This document shows, one piece after another, positions 45,017-51,002 of a stretch of 51,002 bases of DNA (the stretch's first letter is position 1; each line of letters opens with the position of its first letter). The notes under the pieces were generated by a model. It was not told the origin of the DNA. It saw only the letters and a program-made list of their open reading frames with translations, and did not search any database. This DNA comes from Shinella sp. UYSO24. Lineage in GTDB: Bacteria; Pseudomonadota; Alphaproteobacteria; Rhizobiales; Rhizobiaceae. The DNA is taken from positions 1 through 51,002 of the forward strand of contig CABHNZ010000026.1 in NCBI GenBank assembly GCA_902167985.1, read 5' to 3'. A program made the position numbers and the translations under genes.

Positions 45017-45089
45017 GGCACTCTCCTTCCCAATCCGGAATGTCGATGGGCGCCACTGCCGTGGCGCCCCGGTCAATCAACAAGCTTGA

Positions 45090-45561
45090 TCAAGCCGCCT
45101 TCTGTGCTTCGATCTGAGCCGGAGCGACCGACGTGAAGGCAGGCGCGCTCTGGATCGAAATCTTCCTCGGCTTGAGGGCTTCCGGGATTTCACGAACAAG
45201 CTCGATGGACAGAAGGCCGTTACTGAGGTCCGTGCCGTCCACCCGCACATGGTCGGCAAGCTCGAACCGGTGCTCGAACGGACGCCCGGCGATGCCGCGA
45301 TGTAGGTAGCCCTCATTGGTCGCCTCCTGCTTCTTGCCGGTGACAGTCAGCAGATTGGACTGGAAGGTGATATCGAGATCGTCCTTGGCGAATCCTGCGA
45401 CCGCGATGGAGATCCGGTAGCTGTCGTCGCCGGTCTTGACGATGTCGTAAGGCGGCCAATCGCTGATCGAGCGGGCGCGCTGGCGTTTTCGAGAAGATTG
45501 AGACCCGATCGAAGCCAACGCTCGAGCGGAACAGCGGTGCATAGTCGTAAGATGTTGCCAT
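45090..45561 (-). pseudogene. Small heat-shock protein (Hsp20/IbpA family), frameshifted
   Basis: MATSYDYAPLFRSSVGFDRV starts at ATG 45561 after AAGGAGG. Around 45470-45510 the frame slips, probably twice, through NLLENAS and SISDWPPYDIVKTGDDSYRI. The alpha-crystallin domain is then clean: ISIAVAGFAKDDLDITFQSN, VTGKKQEATNEGYLHRGIAG, RPFEHRFELADHVRVDGTDL and LSIELVREIPEALKPRKISI. It is an ATP-independent holdase chaperone, about 155 residues, matching rhizobial HspH/IbpA class A proteins. Confidence 0.88.
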
Positions 45562-45640
45562 AGCCATATCCTCCTTGAAGCAACATGGGTACAGAAGCGC
45601 CGAAAGACGGTGCTTCCAGCGAGGCCAGCTCTGTCTTCAG
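45562..45640 (-). ncRNA. Probable ROSE-type RNA thermometer in the hsp20 leader
   Basis: The leader just before the start reads TTGCTTCAAGGAGGAT (45583-45568). The TTGCT segment can fold back on AGGAG of the ribosome site with a G opposite a G, the hallmark of ROSE elements in rhizobial small heat-shock genes. Heat would open this hairpin and allow translation. The upper limit of the element is a guess. Confidence 0.6.
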
Positions 45641-45806
45641 CAGCTGGCGGCAAACGATTTGGTTTTTGAGAATTCTGGATTCAAGATCCGTGGCGAGAAA
45701 AAATTCGTCCCCCGTTAGATCAGATGATTTTTGACTCATCCGCTCACATCTTTGCCGGAAAATGCCCTATCCTGTCCACGCGCCGACGAGGCTGCTCCAT
45801 CGCCCT

Positions 45807-46097
45807 TCAGTGGACGGATCGACTGATGATCCGATGAGGATAGGCAGCCTTAAACTGCGCCATCATGGCGCTGGCCTGCTGCAGCACACGTTCGGTCTTT
45901 TCAGGATTATCGCGAGCTAGTTCGTCGGCATTGATACGCATTGCTTCTGCCATGCTGGCGGACATCATTGCGAACTTCCCTTCTCCGTAAACCAGCGCTT
46001 CTTTCGAGGCGGTCTCAAGCCATCGGGCAAAGTCCACGATGATCTCTTCGCGTTCATCGATGCCGACGCTCTTGATGATGCTTATATTCTCTTCCAT
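45807..46097 (-). CDS. Small hypothetical protein (96 aa)
   Basis: MEENISIIKSVGIDEREEII, then VDFARWLETASKEALVYGEG, ending YPHRIISRSVH. It is helical, soluble, with no known motif. It sits leftward between Usg and Hsp20 in a stress-related cluster and may be co-transcribed. Start ATG 46097 lacks a strong ribosome site. Function unknown. Confidence 0.55.
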   Translation of the reverse strand: MEENISIIKSVGIDEREEIIVDFARWLETASKEALVYGEGKFAMMSASMAEAMRINADELARDNPEKTERVLQQASAMMAQFKAAYPHRIISRSVH

Positions 46098-46189
46098 GCA
46101 GGAGTCACTCCATACACAATCGACGCACGCCGAGTTCCACGTCTCGGGCGGTCGATCAGCTAGGAAGCGGAAAAATCAAATTCAAGGGT

Positions 46190-46462
46190 TCAGTGAAGCT
46201 TGAACTCGCCCTCGACCCGGCGCCATTCGTTCGGACCGATCAGCCGCTGGTAGCTGTAGCGGACGGAGTGGAGAGGCCCGTCGAGCTTCGCCTGCCAGAA
46301 GTCCAGGAACCTGTGCATCTCCGGAAAATCAGGTGCGAGATCGTAGTCCTGCCAGACGTAGGTCTGAAGGACGGATTCAAAATCGGGAATGCGGTAGAGG
46401 ATATGTGCGGTGGTGAGACCGTAGCCGTTAAGCTGACGCTCGAAATCCGACGAGAATTGCAT
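46190..46462 (-). CDS. usg: Usg family protein
   Basis: A 90-residue protein that matches the Usg family: GYGLTTAHILYRIPDFESVL, QTYVWQDYDLAPDFPEMHRF, LDFWQAKLDGPLHSVRYSYQ and RLIGPNEWRRVEGEF. This short alphaproteobacterial family was named for its place beside trp genes; its function is unknown. It faces the groES promoter region on the opposite strand. Confidence 0.88.
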   Translation of the reverse strand: MQFSSDFERQLNGYGLTTAHILYRIPDFESVLQTYVWQDYDLAPDFPEMHRFLDFWQAKLDGPLHSVRYSYQRLIGPNEWRRVEGEFKLH

Positions 46463-46565
46463 GCTTCATCTCCGTTTCATGACACTGCCAAAGTGACGGA
46501 AAATCTTGCAGTCATCAATGGTTTTCTAAACTCGATAACGCCGTTTCTTGTTCCTTACCAGTATG

Positions 46566-46592
46566 TTAGCAGCCGTCTGCGTAGAGTGCTAA
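46566..46592 (+). promoter_or_regulatory. CIRCE element (HrcA operator) before groES
   Basis: TTAGCAGCC, nine spacer bases, then GAGTGCTAA. The right half is perfect and the left half differs from TTAGCACTC at two or three places. It lies 146 bases before groES. HrcA repressor would bind here and release on heat stress. A CTTGAAA word downstream (from about 46610) may be part of a heat-shock promoter. Confidence 0.75.
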
Positions 46593-46737
46593 TTTTTCTC
46601 TCGCCCCTCTTGAAATCGAAAAATCTCGAAAATAAATTTTGCCCGCGAACGCTCGATGAGGTTCGCACCCGCCCGGACTGGTCATCCGGTCCGGCCTGGG
46701 TCTTCAACGTTATCATTTTTGCTTAACGGAGGAAAAC

Positions 46738-47052
46738 ATGTCGTTCCGACCGCTTCATGATCGCATTCTCGTTCGCCGGGTCGAATCCCAGGAAAAGACT
46801 AAAGGCGGCATCATCATTCCCGATACCGCGAAAGAAAAGCCTTCCGAGGGCGAGGTCGTCGCCGTTGGTACTGGCGCTCGCAACGAGGCCGGCCAGATCC
46901 AGACGCTCGACGTCAAGGCTGGCGACCGCATCCTGTTCGGCAAATGGTCTGGCACCGAGATCAAGATCCACGGCGAAGACCTGCTGATTATGAAGGAAAG
47001 CGACGTTCTGGGCATCATCGAGGCCCAGGCCGAGCAGAAGTTTGCTGCCTGA
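46738..47052 (+). CDS. groES: Co-chaperonin GroES
   Basis: An intact 104-residue GroES: FRPLHDRILVRRVESQEKTK, GGIIIPDTAKEKPSEGEVVA (mobile loop region), VKAGDRILFGKWSGTEIKI and EDLLIMKESDVLGIIE. It caps the GroEL ring. A good ribosome site (GGAGGA) precedes it. It is followed by groEL after 60 bases in the usual operon. The C-terminal tail EAQAEQKFAA is longer than in many members. Confidence 0.97.
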   Translation: MSFRPLHDRILVRRVESQEKTKGGIIIPDTAKEKPSEGEVVAVGTGARNEAGQIQTLDVKAGDRILFGKWSGTEIKIHGEDLLIMKESDVLGIIEAQAEQKFAA

Positions 47053-47112
47053 GGCGCTTTCCTTAAAAATCTACCCACCAGTCAAATAGCTGCCTATTGA
47101 GGAGTTAGACAA

Positions 47113-48741
47113 ATGGCTGCCAAAGAAGTTAAATTCAACACCGACGCCCGCGAACGCATGCTGCGTGGGGTCGATGTACTCGCCAATGCCGTCAAGGTCA
47201 CGCTCGGTCCGAAGGGCCGCAACGTCGTCATCGACAAGTCCTTCGGCGCGCCGCGCATCACCAAGGACGGCGTTTCGGTCGCCAAGGAAATTGAGCTCGA
47301 AGACAAGTTCGAGAACATGGGCGCCCAGATGCTGCGCGAAGTCGCATCGAAGACCAACGATCTGGCCGGCGACGGTACCACCACCGCGACGGTCCTCGCT
47401 CAGGCGATCGTCAAGGAAGGGGCCAAGGCGGTTGCTTCCGGCATGAACCCGATGGACCTGAAGCGCGGTATCGATCTGGCTGTCGACGCCGTTGTCAAGG
47501 AACTGAAGACCAACGCCCGCAAGATTACCAGCAATTCCGAAATCGCCCAGGTCGGTACGATCTCGGCGAACGGTGATTCCGAGATCGGCCGCTACCTGGC
47601 AGAGGCGATGGAGAAGGTCGGCAACGAAGGCGTCATCACCGTCGAGGAAGCCAAGACCGCCGACACCGAACTCGAAGTCGTTGAAGGCATGCAGTTCGAC
47701 CGTGGCTACCTCAGCCCCTACTTCGTCACCAATCAGGACAAGATGCGGGTTGAACTCGATGACCCCTACGTCCTGATCCACGAGAAGAAACTGTCGAACC
47801 TCCAGGCCATGCTTCCGGTTCTGGAAGCCGTCGTGCAATCCGGCAAGCCGCTGCTGATCATCGCCGAAGACGTCGAAGGCGAAGCGCTTGCGACTCTCGT
47901 CGTCAACAAACTGCGCGGCGGCCTGAAGATCGCTGCTGTCAAGGCTCCAGGCTTCGGTGACCGCCGCAAGGCCATGCTGGAGGACATTGCGATCCTGACG
48001 GAAGGCACTGTCATTTCCGAAGACGTGGGCATCAAGCTCGAGAACGTGACACTCAACATGCTCGGCCGTGCCAAGAAGGTGGCGATTGAGAAGGAAAACA
48101 CCACCATCATTAATGGCGTTGGTTCCAAGTCCGAAATCGACGGCCGCGTTGCCCAGATCCGGGCGCAAATTGAGGAGACCACCTCCGATTACGACCGCGA
48201 GAAGCTGCAGGAACGGCTTGCCAAGCTTGCCGGCGGCGTTGCTGTCATCCGCGTCGGCGGCTCGACCGAAGTCGAGGTGAAGGAGAAAAAGGACCGCGTC
48301 GATGACGCACTACATGCAACGCGTGCCGCCGTCGAGGAAGGCATCTTGCCCGGCGGCGGGGTCGCGCTGCTGCGCGCCGTCAAAGCCCTCGACAATCTTG
48401 CAACCGCCAACCAGGACCAGAAGGTCGGGATCGAGATCGTGCGGCGCGCCATCGAGGCACCCGTACGCCAGATCGCCGAAAACGCTGGTGCGGAGGGTTC
48501 GGTGATCGTCGGCAAGCTTCGGGAGAAGCGTGAGTTCTCCTACGGCTGGAATGCCCAGACCGGCGAATACGGCGATCTCTACGCGCAGGGCGTCATCGAC
48601 CCCGCTAAGGTCGTGCGCACGGCGCTCCAGGATGCCGCCTCTGTCGCTGGCCTGCTCGTCACCACCGAAGCGATGATCGCCGAGAAGCCCAAGAAGGACG
48701 CCGCACCGGCAATCCCCGCTGGCGCTGGCATGGACTTCTAA
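47113..48741 (+). CDS. groEL: Chaperonin GroEL
   Basis: An intact 542-residue chaperonin with MAAKEVKFNTDARERMLRGV, the ATP-binding LGPKGRNVVIDK and GDGTTTATVLAQ, the apical domain and the C-terminal DAASVAGLLVTTEAMIAEKP. The tail ends AIPAGAGMDF, lacking the repeated GGM found in most housekeeping copies. Rhizobia often carry several groEL genes; this is probably an accessory, stress-induced copy under CIRCE control. Confidence 0.97.
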   Translation: MAAKEVKFNTDARERMLRGVDVLANAVKVTLGPKGRNVVIDKSFGAPRITKDGVSVAKEIELEDKFENMGAQMLREVASKTNDLAGDGTTTATVLAQAIVKEGAKAVASGMNPMDLKRGIDLAVDAVVKELKTNARKITSNSEIAQVGTISANGDSEIGRYLAEAMEKVGNEGVITVEEAKTADTELEVVEGMQFDRGYLSPYFVTNQDKMRVELDDPYVLIHEKKLSNLQAMLPVLEAVVQSGKPLLIIAEDVEGEALATLVVNKLRGGLKIAAVKAPGFGDRRKAMLEDIAILTEGTVISEDVGIKLENVTLNMLGRAKKVAIEKENTTIINGVGSKSEIDGRVAQIRAQIEETTSDYDREKLQERLAKLAGGVAVIRVGGSTEVEVKEKKDRVDDALHATRAAVEEGILPGGGVALLRAVKALDNLATANQDQKVGIEIVRRAIEAPVRQIAENAGAEGSVIVGKLREKREFSYGWNAQTGEYGDLYAQGVIDPAKVVRTALQDAASVAGLLVTTEAMIAEKPKKDAAPAIPAGAGMDF

Positions 48742-48756
48742 GAAGCAATTGGTGAG

Positions 48757-48781
48757 GCCCGCCCCTTTCGCCGGGGCGGGC
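48757..48781 (+). terminator. Terminator hairpin after groEL
   Basis: GCCCGCCCC and GGGGCGGGC form a nine-pair stem around a seven-base loop, 16 bases after the groEL stop, followed by TTCC. It is a strong GC hairpin but lacks a long T-run. Confidence 0.75.
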
Positions 48782-48791
48782 TTCCGGAACT

Positions 48792-48986
48792 ATGCCAATG
48801 ACCGCACCCATTTCAAGAGATGATGCACGCCTTTGCGCCAGCGTCGTCAAGGAAGTCGCCCGTGCAAAGGGCATCGCCAACGACCCGTCTGCTGTCGGGC
48901 GTCTAACCGTGGAGATCGCCAGGCTTTTTAATAGAGGTCTGCGGGAGCGCGAAGAGTTGCTCAAGGCGGCTATGGACGCCCTCTAA
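48792..48986 (+). CDS. Small hypothetical protein after groEL (64 aa)
   Basis: MPMTAPISRDDARLCASVVK then EVARAKGIANDPSAVGRLTV and FNRGLREREELLKAAMDAL. It is helical and soluble, with no recognised motif. It follows groEL by 50 bases past the hairpin and could be cotranscribed by readthrough. The ATG at 48798 is an alternative start. Confidence 0.55.
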   Translation: MPMTAPISRDDARLCASVVKEVARAKGIANDPSAVGRLTVEIARLFNRGLREREELLKAAMDAL

Positions 48987-49002
48987 TGCGTAAGTAGCTT
49001 CC

Positions 49003-49028
49003 GAGCCGGCTTTCTCGCCAGCCGACTC
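49003..49028 (+). terminator. Hairpin after the 64-aa gene
   Basis: GAGCCGGCT pairs with AGCCGACTC (one mismatch) around an eight-base loop, 17 bases after the stop. Likely a terminator, though no T-run follows. Confidence 0.45.
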
Positions 49029-49127
49029 AAAAATCTGCCGTCTCGAAGAGGTGCACGGCACAAATCTTAAGGCTTAACGTCTTTCGGCTACTTTCTTCCG
49101 CCGTAACGGGCCTGGATCACTGCTCTA

Positions 49128-49987
49128 GGCTGTGGTGACAAATTAACGATCTGGGATTCCCTTCGCAGGTCAAATCAGATTCAACGCTGACTTTTGGAGG
49201 TTGGCGATGGATGGCGAGATACTTCGAGACGACCAATGGGAGTTGCTGAAGCCGTTTGTACCCGGTGGTCGTAAAGGTAGGCGCGGCCCGCGCAGTGATG
49301 GGCGGCGTTTCTTCGACGCAGTATTGTGGCTTGCCCGTTCTGGAGCACGGTGGCGCGATCTGCCCGAGGATCGCTTCGGTCCCTATCAGACGATTAAGCG
49401 GCGCTACTACCGCTGGATCGAACAGGGTGTATTCGACCAGATCTTCGAAGCTGTCGCTGCGGACCCAGACATGGAATGGCTATCCATCGACGCCACAGTT
49501 ATCCGGGCGCAGGCACAAGCCGCTGGCGGGCTTCGAAAAGGGGGGAGCGCAAGCCCAGGCTCTCGGCCGCTCCCGTGGTGGATTTGGCAGCAAGATCCAT
49601 GCCGTAGTCGATGCGCTGGGATTGCCCGTGCGCTTCCAGATCGGTCCCGGACAACAAAACGACATGGCGCCGGCTTGCGACCTTGTTCGAGGGCTATCAG
49701 CCAGGCAGGTGCTCGCCGATCGCGCCTACGATGCCGACAGCTTGCATGACGTCATTCTGGACCAAGGCGCGAGCCGGTCATACCGCCACGCCGTCATCGC
49801 AAATACCAGCACGCCTACGATCGTGTCGCTTACCGCCAACGATCGGGCATCGAGAGCTTCTTTGCCAAGCTCAAACAATGGCGGCGCATAGCAACGCGCT
49901 ACGACAAGCTTGCCGCCAACTTCCTGGGGTTCATAAAGCTCGCAAGCATCATGCTATGGATCAAATAGTTAAATCGTCACCACAGCC
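49128..49987 (+). mobile_element. IS5-family (IS427 group) insertion sequence
   Basis: An element of about 860 bases with terminal inverted repeats: GGCTGTGGTGACAAATTAAC on the left and GGCTGTGGTGACGATTTAAC read inward from the right, 18 of 20 identical. It is flanked by a TA duplication within CTA...TAG, the target type of the IS427 group. It carries one transposase gene in overlapping frames. Confidence 0.88.
49207..49968 (+). pseudogene. IS5/IS427-group transposase in shifted frames
   Basis: The first frame (MDGEILRDDQWELLKPFVPG, RRYYRWIEQGVFDQIFEAVA, WLSIDATVIRAQ with the first catalytic Asp) leads to a run AAAAGGGGGG near 49535-49545. The second frame carries GRSRGGFGSKIHAVVDALGL and LADRAYDADSLHDVILDQGA with the second Asp. 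This first shift may be programmed, as in IS427-type elements. A further break near 49780 is needed to reach SGIESFFAKLKQWRRIATRY (catalytic Glu) and the stop at 49968, so this copy may be inactive. Confidence 0.85.
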
Positions 49988-50037
49988 TAGTCGACACATC
50001 AGTAAACCTCATCGGTCTCAAATCACTTGTGAACCTA

Positions 50038-50365
50038 TCAAATGTGGTTTGATGCGAATGTTTCTGCATCGACAGGGCGCCCCAAAAAATAGCCTTGGCC
50101 AACTGGACAACCCATCTCGCTGAGCATTGCGCGCTGGGCTTCGGTCTCCACACCCTCTGCAACGACGGTCGTGCCAAGGGCCGTTCCCAGGTCGATGATA
50201 GCTTGGACGATGACCCGTTTGGAAGGCCTCTTCGCAAGTTCACTGACGAAGGTGCGATCGATCTTGATCTCTGTCACCGGGAAAATCTCGAGAGAGCGGA
50301 GGTTCGAGTAACCAGTACCGAAGTCGTCGACGGAAAGCCCAACACCGATCTGTCGTAGACGCTGG
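50038..50365 (-). pseudogene. EAL-domain (c-di-GMP phosphodiesterase) C-terminal fragment
   Basis: About 109 codons: LSVDDFGTGYSNLRSLEIFP, EIKIDRTFVSELAKR, IIDLGTALGTTVVAEGVETE, MGCPVGQGYFLGRPVDAETF. These are the C-terminal half of an EAL domain with the DDFGTGYS loop and the EGVE motif. The N-terminal half with the EAL motif is missing; an IS5-type transposase fragment joins directly in front. Not functional alone. Confidence 0.82.
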
Positions 50366-50480
50366 CACGCCACGCGGCTTATTCGGCAACAAGGGCTGAA
50401 TAACAGTCCACTCGAAATCGGTCAGATCAAATCGGCGACGGGTCACGAGAGGCCTCCAAATCAAGGCTTCAATGAATCAA
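50363..50480 (-). mobile_element. IS5-type transposase 5' fragment
   Basis: VTRRRFDLTDFEWTVIQPLL PNKPRGVP, read leftward from a GTG at 50446, is the beginning of an IS5-family transposase different from the complete element nearby. It stops after about 28 codons, where the EAL sequence begins. The deletion that fused the two removed most of the IS and half of the EAL gene. Confidence 0.7.
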
Positions 50481-50639
50481 AATGAGAGCGATTTGAAAAC
50501 CTGCTTTATGAGTGTGCGGCCTAGGTCACCGACATCCCCTTAAAATACCGTGTTTATCGACACTGGCTTCGCCTTGATGGAGTTTGAACCGACCACCGGC
50601 GATTATTTCCAAGGCGACCGCCTCGATACGAGGGGCCAT

Positions 50640-50668
50640 GAGAGGCGTGCTTAGTCGGCGTGCCTCTC
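50640..50668 (-). terminator. Hairpin downstream of the AraC gene
   Basis: GAGAGGC and GCCTCTC pair across a 15-base interior, just after the leftward AraC stop at 50685. A plausible terminator. Confidence 0.45.
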
Positions 50669-50684
50669 CACCCTTGCGACTCGA

Positions 50685-51002
50685 TCAGCGGCAGTTGCTA
50701 TGCCGGTCGCACTGTGCGGCTGGCATATAGATCCTGTAGCTTCTGTTGTTTAAGAGCATCTTGTTTGGTGCAACACCGAAAGTCCGGGAATATTCTCGAC
50801 TGAACTGTGAAGCGCTCTCATACCCAACTTTGTACGCGGCCTCAGCGACATTCGCCGCTTGTGTAGCCATAAGTCGGCGCGCTTCAAGCAGGCGAAGTTG
50901 TTTTTGAAACTGAAGGGGTGTCATCGCCGTCTGTCCGACATCAGCGCCCATGAGACAGAACTGGCTTAATTGAGAAGAGAGGATTTTCGGCTCATCGTAG
51001 CT
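50685..51002 (-). CDS. AraC-family regulator, C-terminal part (5' end outside window)
   Basis: The frame is open to the right edge. It encodes AMTPLQFQKQLRLLEARRLM, AANVAEAAYKVGYESASQFS and REYSRTFGVAPNKM, the second helix-turn-helix of an AraC/AlcR-type regulator as in the AraC_N-HTH_18 group. The segment before (SQLSQFCLMGADVGQ) departs from the usual pattern and may hide a frame slip. Target unknown. Confidence 0.8.
   Translation of the reverse strand, partial: SYDEPKILSSQLSQFCLMGADVGQTAMTPLQFQKQLRLLEARRLMATQAANVAEAAYKVGYESASQFSREYSRTFGVAPNKMLLNNRSYRIYMPAAQCDRHSNCR

Noticed and set aside
45600..45739. Open frame starting MSQKSSDLTGDEFFLATDLE upstream of hsp20
   Set aside because: It runs through the thermosensor leader and into hsp20 in another frame; its sequence matches nothing known and it is more likely untranslated leader and promoter.
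1..51002. tRNA genes or CRISPR arrays as island boundaries
   Set aside because: I found no cloverleaf-compatible T-arm sequence and no regularly spaced short direct repeats with unique spacers; the array repeats are kilobases apart.

Overview
The window looks like an accessory replicon or genomic island of a Rhizobiales alphaproteobacterium (Rhizobium/Agrobacterium/Shinella-like). The evidence is the GC-rich codon use, a Usg protein, a DUF982 protein, a small heat-shock gene with a ROSE-type thermosensor leader, a CIRCE-controlled groESL and IS5-type transposases. Most coding content is catabolic, transport or stress related. No rRNA, tRNA, CRISPR or replication gene was seen.

Layout. (1) 1-4068: the end of a sensor kinase, a decayed type ISP restriction-modification gene, a FitAB-type toxin-antitoxin pair and a frameshifted tyrosine recombinase. 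(2) 4144-21214: a run of eight modules. The first six pair leftward effector genes (short-chain dehydrogenases, GST, peroxiredoxin, a 6-oxocamphor-hydrolase-like crotonase, a DMT exporter) with one divergent rightward regulator (LysR, HxlR or TetR). In the seventh the regulator (Lrp) is leftward and the exporter rightward. The eighth is an auxiliary tryptophanyl-tRNA synthetase behind a Trp-codon leader peptide. Every module junction carries a copy or relic of one directly repeated ~75-110 bp palindromic element, and the run ends at a second tyrosine recombinase (21488-22398). I regard this repeat-delimited, recombinase-flanked array as the most interesting structure here.

(3) 22915-32283: a rightward operon with a peptide-type ABC importer (binding protein, two permeases, fused ATPase), a GlcG-like protein, an amidase, an XRE-cupin regulator and a hydantoinase. 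It looks like uptake and hydrolysis of a cyclic amide or ureide. (4) 33066-36789: a leftward NitT/TauT-type ABC importer and a PrpF/GalD-type isomerase, divergent from a LysR gene (36897). (5) 37840-40662: recombination debris (TctC and LysR fragments) and a broken NmrA/AraC divergent pair. (6) 40508-44068: a diguanylate cyclase and a methyl-accepting chemotaxis protein. (7) 44432-48986: a stress cluster with DUF982, Hsp20, Usg and groES-groEL. (8) 49128-51002: an IS427-group IS5 element, an EAL-domain fragment fused to an IS5 fragment, and the end of an AraC gene.

About twenty genes are split by single-base indels, mostly one missing G or C in a short run, with otherwise clean reading frames on both sides. 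This may be consensus sequence error rather than true decay, so the 'pseudogene' labels below mean 'disrupted in this sequence'. Function calls come from recognising family motifs by eye; no database search was run.
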